Below, piece by piece: positions 7,027 to 15,232 of a stretch of DNA of 35,941 nucleotides. Source of the stretch: an uncultured Christensenellaceae bacterium (lineage in GTDB: Bacteria > Bacillota > Clostridia > Christensenellales > UBA3700). The translations under genes and the position numbers were made by a program. How positions within the stretch are numbered: the stretch's first letter is position 1; the number at the start of each line of letters is the position of its first letter. The DNA lies in contig CALWHB010000016.1 in assembly GCA_944380275.1 (NCBI GenBank), positions 1 through 35,941 of the forward strand, given 5' to 3'. Under the pieces are notes generated by a model. It worked only from the letters and a program-made list of their open reading frames with translations, made no database searches and was not told the DNA's origin.

Positions 7027-8303
7027 TATTTCTCTATGTCGGGTATCTCCGTCATATCGACCTTGCGTCCGCCGTTCTTTCTTGAAATTTCCGCCGCGGT
7101 AACTATGCGGTGGCTTTCTATCGTATCTTTTATCCAGGTATACTGTCCGTTGGGGTCCAGCTTGCCTGCAAGCATATCCGCCGTGGATTTTGTTATCCCC
7201 TGGTCGCCGCCGTAATGACCTTTGATTACGGGGATAATATTGACGATAATCTTTTTGGGTTTCTTGTCAAAAAGTTTGAGCTGAATCACGCTGCCCGTAT
7301 CGTCAGCAATCAGTTCTCCTTTGGTACCCCTGATTTCGGTATGCCTGTGGTCCTTTTCGTTGAACGCGTTTGCAGTCATAACGATTTTTACGCCGTTCTC
7401 CATCTCCATATTTACGGTCTGGCAGTCTACGACGTCGTTGTCACAACCGAACACGCATCTGGACCAGAGCTTGCCTCTCTCCCCGTTTCTGAGAGCCTCC
7501 GCAACGTCCTTTTTCTTGCCTGTCGTGCAGAAAGCGTACGTTCCCCACGGGAATTTGTTGCGCTTGAGTCCTCTGCCTATGTACTGATACTCGCACTCGA
7601 ATATGCAGGTGTCTTTATGCGGACAGTCGAAACAGGTCGCCGTCGCGCCCTTGGGAGCGTTTGCCTTTGTGAAATAACTCAGCTCTCCGTATGACGAAAG
7701 GCTCTTGCATTTCGCGCCTGCAAACCAGTAAAGCAAATCCATGTCGTGGCAGCATTTTGCAAGCAGCATGGGAGTGGTTTCTTCCTCTCTGCGCCAGTTG
7801 CCTCTGACATAGCTGTGGCAGAAATGCCACCATGAAACGTGTTCGTCGTGCTTGATGAGTTTTATTTCTCCCAGCACGCCGCTGTCTATAATCTGCTTTA
7901 TTCTCCTGTAATAGTTTGCATAACGGAGAACATGGCATACGAGAACCTTGAGTCCCTTTTCACGCGCAAGCTTTTCAATCTCCAGACACTCTTTTATGTC
8001 AGGACTTACAGGCTTTTCCAAAAGCAGATTGTAGCCCAGATTGAGAGCCTTTATCGCATGCCCGTAATGGTCCCTGTCCTGCGTTGCTATTACCATGACG
8101 TCAGCGATTTTCCCCTGAGCGAAGAACTTGTCTTCGTCTGTAAAACACTTGTCGTCGGGTACTTTCCACGCTGATTTTACTTTGTCTATTTTAGCCTGAT
8201 ATTTGTCGCATATGCTGACAATCTTCACGCCGTCCAGCTTGTTGAGATGTCCGCCGTAATTCTTTCCTCTGTTTCCCAGACCCAGAACCGCAACCGTACT
8301 CAT
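7026..8303 (-). CDS. Gfo/Idh/MocA family oxidoreductase with cysteine-rich insert
   Basis: This 425-residue protein is longer than the other two oxidoreductases of the operon and distinct from them. It has VLGLGNRGKNYGG at the N-terminus, EKP at residues 96-98, and LLAKCCHDMDLLYW around residues 180-193, with His186 and the neighbouring Asp at the expected active-site position. Between about residues 224 and 294 it carries eight cysteines (C224, C227, C233, C237, C259, C283, C287, C294), starting with CFDCPHKDTC, which suggests a bound metal. It is the first distal gene after the fructuronate reductase (24 bp gap) and is coupled by TAATG to the small beta-sandwich gene. Similar proteins with this Cys segment are common beside carbohydrate genes but are mostly uncharacterised. 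Redox action on a sugar or glycoside is supported; the substrate is unknown. Confidence 0.85.
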   Translation of the reverse strand: MSTVAVLGLGNRGKNYGGHLNKLDGVKIVSICDKYQAKIDKVKSAWKVPDDKCFTDEDKFFAQGKIADVMVIATQDRDHYGHAIKALNLGYNLLLEKPVSPDIKECLEIEKLAREKGLKVLVCHVLRYANYYRRIKQIIDSGVLGEIKLIKHDEHVSWWHFCHSYVRGNWRREEETTPMLLAKCCHDMDLLYWFAGAKCKSLSSYGELSYFTKANAPKGATATCFDCPHKDTCIFECEYQYIGRGLKRNKFPWGTYAFCTTGKKKDVAEALRNGERGKLWSRCVFGCDNDVVDCQTVNMEMENGVKIVMTANAFNEKDHRHTEIRGTKGELIADDTGSVIQLKLFDKKPKKIIVNIIPVIKGHYGGDQGITKSTADMLAGKLDPNGQYTWIKDTIESHRIVTAAEISRKNGGRKVDMTEIPDIEK

Positions 8304-8327
8304 AATCTCTCCTTGAACTCCCTTTTA

Positions 8328-9161
8328 TCAGACTCCCGAATATGCGGAGAAACCTCCGTCGATAGGCACGACGATACCCGTTACGAAACCTGCCTTCTCG
8401 TCGTCCGAAAGCCAGAGCATCGTACCCATAAGTTCCTTCGCCTCGCCGAATCTGCCCATAGGAGTACCTCTGAGGATTTTTTCCGCACGTGCGGAAGGAG
8501 TTCCGTCAGGATTGAACAAAAGCGTTCTGTTCTGGTTGGTAACGAAGAAACCGGGAGCGATTGCGTTCACTCTTATTCCGGCTTTTGCAAAATGAACCGC
8601 AAGCCACTGAGTGAAGTTGCTCACCGCAGCCTTCGCGCCGCTGTATGCGGGTATTCTCGTCAGAGGTCTGAAGGCGTTCATCGAAGAAATGTTGATGATG
8701 TTGCCTCCTCTTTCTACCATATCTCTCGCAAAAACCTGTGTGGTCAGGAAGGTAGCGAGGAAGTTGAGCTTGAACACAAAGTCAACGCCGCTGCCGTCCA
8801 GGTCGAAGAAACTCTTTACGTCGGGATTCTCGACGTCAGCCATGTCGAAGTAATCGTTGGTCGTCGTACCCTTGGGATTGTTGCCGCCTGCGCCGTTTAC
8901 CAGAAGGTCGCATTTGCCAAGGTCTTTATTGATTTCGGCTCTCGCCTGTTCCATATTTTCCTTGTCAAGGCAGTTTACCTTGTAAGCCTTTGCAATTCCG
9001 CCGTTTGCGACGATTTCGTCAGCGACTTTCTGCGCCGCCTCAAGATTGAGGTCAAGCACCGCTATTTTCGCGCCGTACTTTGCGTATTCTTTAGCTATTT
9101 CGCTGCAAAGGATACCGCCCGCGCCAGTTATGACTACCACTTTATCTTTGTAGACCGACAT
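8328..9161 (-). CDS. uxuB: SDR-family D-fructuronate reductase (mannonate oxidoreductase)
   Basis: This 277-residue short-chain dehydrogenase has the glycine-rich ITGAGGILCSEIA motif at residues 11-23, LVNGAGG near residue 90, a serine at about residue 160 and the catalytic Y-SGA-K pair at Tyr173 and Lys177. Bacillota commonly use an SDR enzyme (B. subtilis YjmF type, about 278 residues) rather than the larger E. coli UxuB type. It reduces D-fructuronate to D-mannonate with NAD(P)H. Its place between uxuA and the oxidoreductase genes, with uxaC, kdgK and kdgA in the same operon, supports the call strongly. A 67-bp AT-rich gap separates it from uxuA, the largest gap in the operon. The start is ATG with GGAG upstream. 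A different sugar-acid reductase is possible, but the pathway would otherwise lack this step. Confidence 0.85.
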   Translation of the reverse strand: MSVYKDKVVVITGAGGILCSEIAKEYAKYGAKIAVLDLNLEAAQKVADEIVANGGIAKAYKVNCLDKENMEQARAEINKDLGKCDLLVNGAGGNNPKGTTTNDYFDMADVENPDVKSFFDLDGSGVDFVFKLNFLATFLTTQVFARDMVERGGNIINISSMNAFRPLTRIPAYSGAKAAVSNFTQWLAVHFAKAGIRVNAIAPGFFVTNQNRTLLFNPDGTPSARAEKILRGTPMGRFGEAKELMGTMLWLSDDEKAGFVTGIVVPIDGGFSAYSGV

Positions 9162-9228
9162 GATTTTTCTCCTTATATATTATATTGATTCTTAATAATT
9201 CTCTTTATAGTTTTCTGTTTTCTCAGAT

Positions 9229-10278
9229 TTATTGTTTCGCGCTTTTTTCGACAGCCTCGATTATGCCCTGCAGATACATGGCTCCCAGCGCGCGGTCGTA
9301 AAGTCCATAACCCGCTCTGCCCGTTTCGCCCCATATCATCCTGCCGTGGTCGGGACGTACGTATCCGTCAAATCCTCCGTCGTAAAGAGCCTTGATTATG
9401 TCGTACATGTCAAGACTTCCCTTTTCGCTGAGATGTCCGCTCTCTTCAAAACAATGGTCGCCCGTAATCTTGATGTTGCGCAGATGTACGAAAGGCATCC
9501 TGCCCTTGCACGTCTTTATCATAGATACCAGATTGTTAAGCGGATTTACGCCCAGCGAACCCGTGCAAAGGGTGATTCCGTTGCTGGGGCTGTCCACGAT
9601 AGACAAAAATCTCTTGAGATTCTTCTCGTCGATAATGACTCTTGGAAGACCGAATATTCCCCACGGCGGGTCGTCCGGGTGAATAGCCATCTTTATACCG
9701 CTCTCCTCTGCTACGGGGATTACCTCTTTGAGGAACACGGTCATATTCTGCCACAGCTTTTCGTCGTCGATGTCCTTGTACTGTTCGAGAAGTTCTTTGA
9801 GTCCTTCTCTCGTATAGCTTGCGTCCCAGCCCGGCAGAGAAAGTTCGCTCGTAAGCGGATTCATAGCCAGCACCGTTTCGTGGTCGTAAGCGAGAGCGTT
9901 TGAACCGTCCGGAAGTTCCTTCGCGAGATTGCTCCTCAGCCAGTCGAACACGGGCATGAAGTTGTAGCATATACACTTTACTCCCGCTTTGCCCAGTCTT
10001 CTCACGTTCTCTTTGTAATTTTCTATAAGTCTTGCGGCATTTGCGTTGCCCAGCTTTATGTCTTCGTGTACGGGTACGCTCTCCACCACTTCAAAGGTCA
10101 GACCTTTGTCGTTTGCCGCTTTCTTAAGTCTGTTTATGCTCTCTTCAGACCATACCTCGCCGACGGGGGTATCGTATATTGCGGAAACCACGCCCTGCAC
10201 GCAAGGAATCTGTCTTATGTCGTCCAGCGTGACTTTGTCGTTTTCGCCGTACCATCTGAAAGTCATTTTAAATGCCAT
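9229..10278 (-). CDS. uxuA: D-mannonate dehydratase UxuA
   Basis: This 349-residue protein is a recognisable UxuA of the Bacillota size class (E. coli UxuA is longer). It has YNFMPVFDWLRSNL at residues 105-118, MAIHPDDPPWGIFGLPR at residues 197-213, CTGSLGVNPLNNL from 238, and RPDHGRMIWGE at 308-318. The metal ligands known for the family fall at His200, Cys238, His265 and Asp310. The enzyme dehydrates D-mannonate to 2-keto-3-deoxy-D-gluconate (KDG), usually with Mn2+ or another divalent metal, in the cytoplasm. It follows uxaC after 2 bp, so the steps are co-expressed. All expected motifs are present and the length is normal. Confidence 0.96.
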   Translation of the reverse strand: MAFKMTFRWYGENDKVTLDDIRQIPCVQGVVSAIYDTPVGEVWSEESINRLKKAANDKGLTFEVVESVPVHEDIKLGNANAARLIENYKENVRRLGKAGVKCICYNFMPVFDWLRSNLAKELPDGSNALAYDHETVLAMNPLTSELSLPGWDASYTREGLKELLEQYKDIDDEKLWQNMTVFLKEVIPVAEESGIKMAIHPDDPPWGIFGLPRVIIDEKNLKRFLSIVDSPSNGITLCTGSLGVNPLNNLVSMIKTCKGRMPFVHLRNIKITGDHCFEESGHLSEKGSLDMYDIIKALYDGGFDGYVRPDHGRMIWGETGRAGYGLYDRALGAMYLQGIIEAVEKSAKQ

Positions 10279-10280
10279 AA

Positions 10281-11651
10281 TTATTCCTCCAAAAGTTTCT
10301 TAGCATTGTAATAGCAAAGCCTCTTTGCGACCTCTGTTGCCGCATCCCCGTCCCTTTCGGAAGAGTTGTCTGCAAGGAAGTCGCACAGACATTGTCTGTA
10401 ATAGTCGTGCCTTGTATAGGACAAAAAGCTCCTGCTGTCGGTAAGCATACCAACAAGCGAACATATATGTCCCAGTTCTGACAATCTGTCAAAGGTTTCT
10501 CTCATGCCGCGCTTGTGGTCGCAGAACCACCAGCTTACGCCGAGGTGTACTCCCCTGAACGCGCCTATCATCGTAATCAGAGTGTAATACATCGTCGGAT
10601 TGAGAGTGTAAATTATCGTTTCCGGCAGACCTCCGAGATTGTTCATCCCGTTGATTACTTTTGTCAGTTTTACCGTGTCTATCGCGTCGCCCACGCAATC
10701 GAAACCGCTGTCCGCGCCGCACTGAGCCGCCATAACGTCGTTTGAATTGCGTGTAACGGCAAGATGCATCTGCATGACTATGCCGCGCTTTTTATACTCT
10801 CTCGCAAGCATGACGTACATATATCCCTTGAAAGCGTCAGCCTCTTTTTCTGAAAGTGCTTTGCCCTCAAGCAGTTTTGCAAACGTCTGCTCTGCCTCTT
10901 CTCCGCAAGCGATTTCTGACGGAAATCCTGCCACGCCTATATCAGAAAATCTGCAGCCGTTGCTCACAAAGAAATCCAGCCTTGCTCTTATCGCGTTTTC
11001 AAGTCCGCTGAGATTGTTTATCTCAATCCCGCTTGCCTCGGAAAGCCTCCTTATATAAGCGACGTAATTCGAGCCGTTTACGTTCACAAGATTGTCCACT
11101 CTGAAAGTGGGCGCGACGACTGCTTTGAGAGAACCTTGCTCTCTGATTTTCTTGTGCCACTCAAGGCTGTCGCACGGGTCGTCGGTCGTTGCTATATATT
11201 CGACGTTTGCCATCTCTATAAGCTTGCGCGGAGAAATCTTCTTTTCTTTTATGACCGCGTTTGCCTTCTGCCTTATCTCTTTTGCCGTATCCTTATTGAG
11301 CGGCGTATCTATAGAGAAGAAGAACATCAGTTCTGCCGCCACCCAGTCCTTTACGGGATTGCCGAGAGCGTAACCCACGGTTTCAGCAAACTTGTTAAAC
11401 TTCTCTTCCCAGGACGCGTCGCCGGTAATGTACTTTTCTTCCACGCCGTAACCGCGCATCAATCTCCACTTGTAATGGTCGCCTGCAAGCCAGATTTCGC
11501 CGATGTCGTCAAAGGGTTTGTCCTCGTAAATCTCTTTAGGAGAAAGATGACAATGATAGTCGACGATAGGCAAATCCTTTACCGCAGCGTATATCTTCTC
11601 CGCGCGTTCGGAGCTGAGCAGCTTTATCACGTTATCTTTGTACTCTACCAC
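10281..11651 (-). CDS. uxaC: Glucuronate isomerase UxaC
   Basis: This 456-residue protein converts D-glucuronate to D-fructuronate, the entry step of the pathway; the family can also isomerise galacturonate. It shows the amidohydrolase-fold HxH as DYHCHLSPKEIYED (His33, His35). Other family stretches are EIWLAGDHYKWRLMRGYGV, YIATTDDPCDSLEWH, MQMHLAVTRNSN and GVSWWFCDHKRGM. The start is a GTG at 11649-11651. A GGAGGG ribosome binding site lies 8 nt upstream inside the 3' end of kdgK, so the two genes overlap by 20 bp and are probably translationally coupled. No tagaturonate-branch genes (uxaA, uxaB) are in the window, so glucuronate rather than galacturonate is the likely feed. Confidence 0.95.
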   Translation of the reverse strand: MVEYKDNVIKLLSSERAEKIYAAVKDLPIVDYHCHLSPKEIYEDKPFDDIGEIWLAGDHYKWRLMRGYGVEEKYITGDASWEEKFNKFAETVGYALGNPVKDWVAAELMFFFSIDTPLNKDTAKEIRQKANAVIKEKKISPRKLIEMANVEYIATTDDPCDSLEWHKKIREQGSLKAVVAPTFRVDNLVNVNGSNYVAYIRRLSEASGIEINNLSGLENAIRARLDFFVSNGCRFSDIGVAGFPSEIACGEEAEQTFAKLLEGKALSEKEADAFKGYMYVMLAREYKKRGIVMQMHLAVTRNSNDVMAAQCGADSGFDCVGDAIDTVKLTKVINGMNNLGGLPETIIYTLNPTMYYTLITMIGAFRGVHLGVSWWFCDHKRGMRETFDRLSELGHICSLVGMLTDSRSFLSYTRHDYYRQCLCDFLADNSSERDGDAATEVAKRLCYYNAKKLLEE

Positions 11652-12654
11652 TGCCGTCGCCCTCCGCGAGTTTCTTTACTTCGGCAACCGAAGTTACGTT
11701 GAAGTCGCCCTCTACCGTATGCTTGAGGCAGGACGCGGCAACCGCGAATTCAAGCGCAGCCTGCTCGCCCATATTGTTTTTGAGTCCGTAAATAAGTCCC
11801 GCGCCGAAACTGTCGCCGCCGCCTACTCTGTCCACTATGTCTATATCGTAATGCTTGCTTGTATACACCGCGTCGCGTGTAACGTAAATTGCTGACCAGC
11901 CGTTGCGGCTCGCGCTGTAACTTTCGCGGAGCGTAAACGCGATACCTTTGAGCGCAGGAAACTTTGCCAGCACTTTTGCGCCGAGAGCGGCATATCCTTC
12001 TTTGCTCAGCTTTCCTCCGCTGATGTTGCTGCCGTCAGCCTCAATGCCGAATACGTCCTTGCAGTCCTCTTCGTTGCTTATAAGCACGTCGACCGTTTTG
12101 ACAAGTTCTGACATAACTTCGTTCGCCTTCTGCTTGCTCCACAGTTTTTTGCGGAAGTTGAGGTCGCAGGACACTTTTATGTTCTTTTCCTTTGCCGCAT
12201 CGAGTATGATTTTCAGCACTTTTGCGGTCTTATCCGAAATCGCGGGAGTGATACCCGTCCAATGCAGCCACTCTACTCCTTCAAGCAGTTTGTCGACGTC
12301 TACGTCTTCAGGCTCTATTTCGCTGATTGCGCTGTGCGCCCTGTCGTAAATCACGTTGCTGGGACGCTGAGAGCAACCCTTTTCGCAAAAATAAATTCCT
12401 ATTCTGTCGCCGCCGCGGACAATCTTCTTCGTATCCACGCCGTATCTGCGAAGTTCTCCTATACATCTGTCCGCAATCGCGTTGGCAGGCAGTTTTGTGA
12501 AAAACTCAACTTCTTCACCGAACTGAGCGAGCGAAACCGCAACGTTTGCCTCTCCGCCGCCGTATACCGCCTCGTATGAGTCAGCCTGTGCGAATCTCTT
12601 GTATCCGAACGGCTGAAGTCTGAGCATTATTTCTCCTATAGTCAATATACTCAT
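11632..12654 (-). CDS. kdgK: 2-keto-3-deoxygluconate kinase KdgK (PfkB family)
   Basis: This 340-residue PfkB-family sugar kinase phosphorylates KDG to KDPG with ATP. The N-terminal substrate side has EIMLRLQPFG and YGGGEANVAVSLAQFG. The DLNFRKKLW stretch matches KDG kinases, and the C-terminal catalytic signature GGGDSFGAG lies near residue 280 with its Asp as the general base. It starts 4 bp after kdgA, with GAGAGGA at the end of kdgA as ribosome binding site, and its last 20 bp overlap uxaC. The presence of KdgA immediately upstream makes KDG the expected substrate rather than fructose or ribose. The length is normal for the family and nothing essential is missing. Confidence 0.94.
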   Translation of the reverse strand: MSILTIGEIMLRLQPFGYKRFAQADSYEAVYGGGEANVAVSLAQFGEEVEFFTKLPANAIADRCIGELRRYGVDTKKIVRGGDRIGIYFCEKGCSQRPSNVIYDRAHSAISEIEPEDVDVDKLLEGVEWLHWTGITPAISDKTAKVLKIILDAAKEKNIKVSCDLNFRKKLWSKQKANEVMSELVKTVDVLISNEEDCKDVFGIEADGSNISGGKLSKEGYAALGAKVLAKFPALKGIAFTLRESYSASRNGWSAIYVTRDAVYTSKHYDIDIVDRVGGGDSFGAGLIYGLKNNMGEQAALEFAVAASCLKHTVEGDFNVTSVAEVKKLAEGDGSGRVQR

Positions 12655-12658
12655 CTCA

Positions 12659-13303
12659 TTATCCTCTCTTTATATTTCTGACTTTTTCCACAAGTTCTCT
12701 CGCAGTCTTTTCAACTTCTTCGTAATCGCCTTTTTTTGCACCCTTGGTAACAAACGAACCGGCTCCTACCGCTGCCGCGCCTGCCTTGAACCAGTCTTCT
12801 ACGTTGGAAAGACTCACGCCGCCGGTGGGCATGATTTCAAGCTGAGGAAGAGGTCCTTTCAAAGCCTTGAGTCCCGCGGGGGTCGCAACGTCGCCGGGGA
12901 ACAGCTTTACGAAATTTACACCTATCTCCAAAGCCTTTACCGCCTCAGTGGGAGAGAAGATGCCGGGCACTACCGCGACCGCATAACGGTTGCACAGTTT
13001 TACCGTTTCTTCGCTGAAACTGGGACTGAACACAAACTGCGCGCCGGCAAGTATCGCCGCCCTCGCCGTTTCAGGGTCAAGCACGCTGCCCGCGCCCACT
13101 ATCATATCCGTACCATTATATTTTTCGCAAAGCGTTGAAATAATCGCATCTGCATGAGGAACGGTAAACGTTACCTCTATCAGTTTGATGCCGCCTTTAT
13201 AACAAGCGTCGACCGTTTTGAGAGCCTGCTCAACGCTTTCTCCTCTTATGACGACTATCACGCCTTCTTTTTTGATAGCGGAAAAAATCTCGTACTTATC
13301 CAT
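12659..13303 (-). CDS. kdgA: 2-keto-3-deoxy-6-phosphogluconate aldolase KdgA/Eda
   Basis: This 214-residue class I aldolase cleaves KDPG to pyruvate and glyceraldehyde-3-phosphate. The Schiff-base lysine is Lys133 in FVKLFPGDVA and the catalytic Glu is Glu43 in IEVTFTVPHA. The trimeric Eda-type phosphate site is seen in MPTGGVSLSN. It is the first gene of the operon, about 78 bp downstream of the -10 element, with GGAGGAGAT just before the ATG. Leading the operon fits an enzyme shared by all uronate-derived flux. KdgA homologues can also act on 4-hydroxy-2-oxoglutarate, but the neighbours point to KDPG. Confidence 0.96.
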   Translation of the reverse strand: MDKYEIFSAIKKEGVIVVIRGESVEQALKTVDACYKGGIKLIEVTFTVPHADAIISTLCEKYNGTDMIVGAGSVLDPETARAAILAGAQFVFSPSFSEETVKLCNRYAVAVVPGIFSPTEAVKALEIGVNFVKLFPGDVATPAGLKALKGPLPQLEIMPTGGVSLSNVEDWFKAGAAAVGAGSFVTKGAKKGDYEEVEKTARELVEKVRNIKRG

Positions 13304-13380
13304 TTAAATCTCCTCCGACGCCATGCGGAAAATCCGACTCTGTCTGTCTGATGCCAAACCGCATAACAGTCTTTATGTTT

Positions 13381-13409
13381 ATTATAAAATAAAGGGAAAA
13401 TTTTTTCAA
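13381..13409 (-). promoter_or_regulatory. Sigma-A promoter of the uronate operon
   Basis: Read on the minus strand, a -35 TTGAAA (13404-13409) and a -10 TATAAT (13381-13386) are separated by 17 bp. Transcription would start near 13374, leaving a leader of about 70 nt before kdgA. The leader contains a 6-bp inverted repeat (13323-13328 with 13359-13364) of unknown meaning. Confidence 0.75.
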
Positions 13410-13429
13410 GGCAAATTGTAAAAAAATTA

Positions 13430-13458
13430 TGGACAAAATAGGTAAAATGCGTTAAAAT
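13430..13458 (+). promoter_or_regulatory. Possible promoter of the AraC-type regulator
   Basis: TGGACA (13430-13435) and TAAAAT (13453-13458) are 17 bp apart. The predicted start would leave only about a dozen nucleotides before the ATG, with the GGAGG site at the very 5' end, so this assignment is tentative. The minus-strand uronate promoter lies about 20 bp away, so a regulator bound between them could control both. Confidence 0.35.
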
Positions 13459-13477
13459 GATAATCGGAGGTGGTTTT

Positions 13478-14245
13478 ATGCCGATTATCAATTATATAGG
13501 AAAGAATATGAAGACCTTTCACGTTTCCCAACATCAGCACGATTACTGGGAAATCATTTACTGTACGAACGGGGACGGAACAATTACGTTCTTCGACGGC
13601 AGCGATGCGATAGAGTACACACGCAATCAGATGGTCATCATACCCCCGCACACGCTACACACAAACGATTCCAAAATGGGATTCAAAAATATATATCTTA
13701 CGGTAGCAAACTGGACTCCTTCGTTTAAAAAAGCGATTCTGCTCAGCGACAATCCGCAAAAAGACATTTTCAACGTCCTTACGCTGTGCTACCGCTACTT
13801 CAACGCAGAAGTTCCCAATCAGGCGAACATCATACTTTCTTTTACAGAACTCATACTCAATATGATTTCAAGTTTCGCAGGTTCGGACAACTGCTCTCAG
13901 CATGTGGAAATGATTGCAAACAGTATCGTCGAAAACTTCTCAGACCCCAATTTCTCTCTGGACGACGTATACGCAACCTTCCCTCTCAGCAAAGACTACA
14001 TCCGCAGACAGTTTATCAAAGAAAAAGGCATATCTCCGCTGCAGTTCCTCAACGTGACGCGTATAGGTTTTGCACAGAAACTTTTGCTCAGCAAGAATAT
14101 AAATAATTACAAAATATACGAAATCGCAGAGATGTGCGGTTTCAGCGACCAGCTGTATTTTTCGAGAGTATTCAAAAAAGTTACGGGAGTAAGCCCCAAA
14201 GAATATACTCAGATTCCCCGCTCCGAAAAATACAACAGCGACTGA
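13478..14245 (+). CDS. AraC-family transcriptional regulator of the uronate operon
   Basis: This 255-residue protein has an N-terminal cupin-like sensing domain (HQHDYWEIIY near residues 19-28, then a second barrel motif around IPPHTLH) and a C-terminal double helix-turn-helix. The second HTH ends with the AraC signature IAEMCGFSDQLYFSRVFKK followed by GVSPKEY. I chose the ATG at 13478 because GGAGGTGG lies directly before it; an ATG seven codons earlier has no such site. It is divergent from the uronate operon, with 174 bp between starts, the usual arrangement for a local activator that senses a pathway sugar. Glucuronate, a glucuronide or KDG is an inferred ligand. A strong terminator follows. 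Confidence 0.92.
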   Translation: MPIINYIGKNMKTFHVSQHQHDYWEIIYCTNGDGTITFFDGSDAIEYTRNQMVIIPPHTLHTNDSKMGFKNIYLTVANWTPSFKKAILLSDNPQKDIFNVLTLCYRYFNAEVPNQANIILSFTELILNMISSFAGSDNCSQHVEMIANSIVENFSDPNFSLDDVYATFPLSKDYIRRQFIKEKGISPLQFLNVTRIGFAQKLLLSKNINNYKIYEIAEMCGFSDQLYFSRVFKKVTGVSPKEYTQIPRSEKYNSD

Positions 14246-14288
14246 AAGACAAAATAACTGTTATTTCAATCGCACGACGTACGTGATT

Positions 14289-14325
14289 CAAAAAAGAGAT
14301 AGCCGGTCAAGGTATCTCTTTTTTT
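14289..14325 (+). terminator. Rho-independent terminator after the AraC gene
   Basis: An 8-bp stem, AAGAGATA (14294-14301) with TATCTCTT (14313-14320), is extended by an A-run and followed by a run of T. It separates the regulator from nrdG. Confidence 0.8.
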
Positions 14326-14421
14326 GCGTAACTCAAGCGACAATACGGGATTATATATTGAATTTTATATGTGCGTCGGATAAAAAATATTTAAAACGCT
14401 TTCCCTTACTTCCTTTTGGTG

Positions 14422-14427
14422 TATAAT
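14422..14427 (+). promoter_or_regulatory. -10 element of a possible nrdG promoter
   Basis: A perfect TATAAT lies 20 bp before the nrdG start codon, but I see no good -35 at the right distance. At 14351-14360 a TTATATATTG element resembles the core of an NrdR box and could be a degenerate regulator site. Confidence 0.35.
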
Positions 14428-14447
14428 GTAACAGACGGGAGGTTGCC

Positions 14448-15134
14448 ATGATAATAGCAGGACTTCAAAAGACCACTTTGCTCGACTATCCGGGAAAGGT
14501 GGCTTGCACGATTTTTCTCGCGGGATGCAATTTCCGCTGCCCTTTTTGCCAGAACTGGGAAGTCGTTGCCGGAAAAGGCGAAGACATAGCGGAACAGACT
14601 TTATTCGATTTTCTTAAAAAACGCAAAGGCGTACTTGACGGAGTATGCGTTACCGGCGGAGAACCTCTGATAAACGCAGATATAGAAAATTTTATAGGAA
14701 GAATAAAAGAATTGGGATACAACGTAAAACTCGACACCAACGGCGCATATCCCGAAAAACTCGCCTCCCTTGCAGAAAAAAAACTGATTGATACCGTTGC
14801 AATGGACATAAAAAACTGCCCTTCTGAATATGCGGCGACGGCAGGTTGCGAAATCGACTTTGCGACAATAGACCAAAGCGTGAAATATCTCCTGTCTGAC
14901 AAAGTCGATTACGAATTGCGCACAACCGTCGTCGACGAACTGCACGACGAGAAGTCAATGCTCGAACTCGGACAATGGATTAAGGGCGCAAAACGCTACT
15001 ATCTGCAGAATTTTAAAGACAGCGACGCGGTACGCTATAAAAACCTCTCTCCCTGCTCCGAAGAAAAACTCAACTCTTTCATCGATATACTCCGCCCCTT
15101 TGTTCCCTCGGCAAAAATACGCGGCAACGGCTGA
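14448..15134 (+). CDS. nrdG: Anaerobic ribonucleotide reductase activating protein (radical SAM)
   Basis: This 228-residue radical-SAM protein has the CX3CX2C cluster motif at Cys27, Cys31 and Cys34 (CNFRCPFC), a GGEP motif (VCVTGGEPL) for SAM binding, and LDTNG and MDIK strands typical of the fold. It generates the glycyl radical in NrdD using SAM and a [4Fe-4S] cluster under anaerobic conditions. It is longer than E. coli NrdG (about 154 residues) and fits the NrdG variant often paired with redoxin-dependent NrdD. GGGAGGT precedes the ATG. The partner nrdD lies 332 bp downstream with its own promoter, and a hairpin sits between them. A pyruvate formate-lyase activase is the main alternative, but the gene pair argues against it. 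Confidence 0.9.
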   Translation: MIIAGLQKTTLLDYPGKVACTIFLAGCNFRCPFCQNWEVVAGKGEDIAEQTLFDFLKKRKGVLDGVCVTGGEPLINADIENFIGRIKELGYNVKLDTNGAYPEKLASLAEKKLIDTVAMDIKNCPSEYAATAGCEIDFATIDQSVKYLLSDKVDYELRTTVVDELHDEKSMLELGQWIKGAKRYYLQNFKDSDAVRYKNLSPCSEEKLNSFIDILRPFVPSAKIRGNG

Positions 15135-15232
15135 TTGACTGTTTTACACCCACTTGGCTTTTGCCGTTCATGCAAAAGCGTATTACGACACAACGCGCAA
15201 GCAAATCAAAAACACAATATATCTTATTTCTT

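Noticed and set aside
9162..9228. Internal promoter in the AT-rich gap before the fructuronate reductase gene
   Set aside because: A TATAAT occurs, but no -35 at a proper distance is visible, so the gap may just be a spacer.
13258..13491. Minus-strand frame overlapping the regulator start and kdgA
   Set aside because: It covers both promoters and the kdgA start, has no ribosome binding site, and gives a low-complexity product.
14391..14405. CcpA-like cre half-match upstream of nrdG (TTAAAACGCTTTCC)
   Set aside because: Two consensus positions of the palindrome fail, and catabolite control of a reductase activase is not expected.
15212..15227. Third NrdR-box-like string in the nrdG 3' region
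   Set aside because: Only the left half fits, and it lies before the terminator and far from any promoter. It is kept only as a side note to the nrdD boxes.
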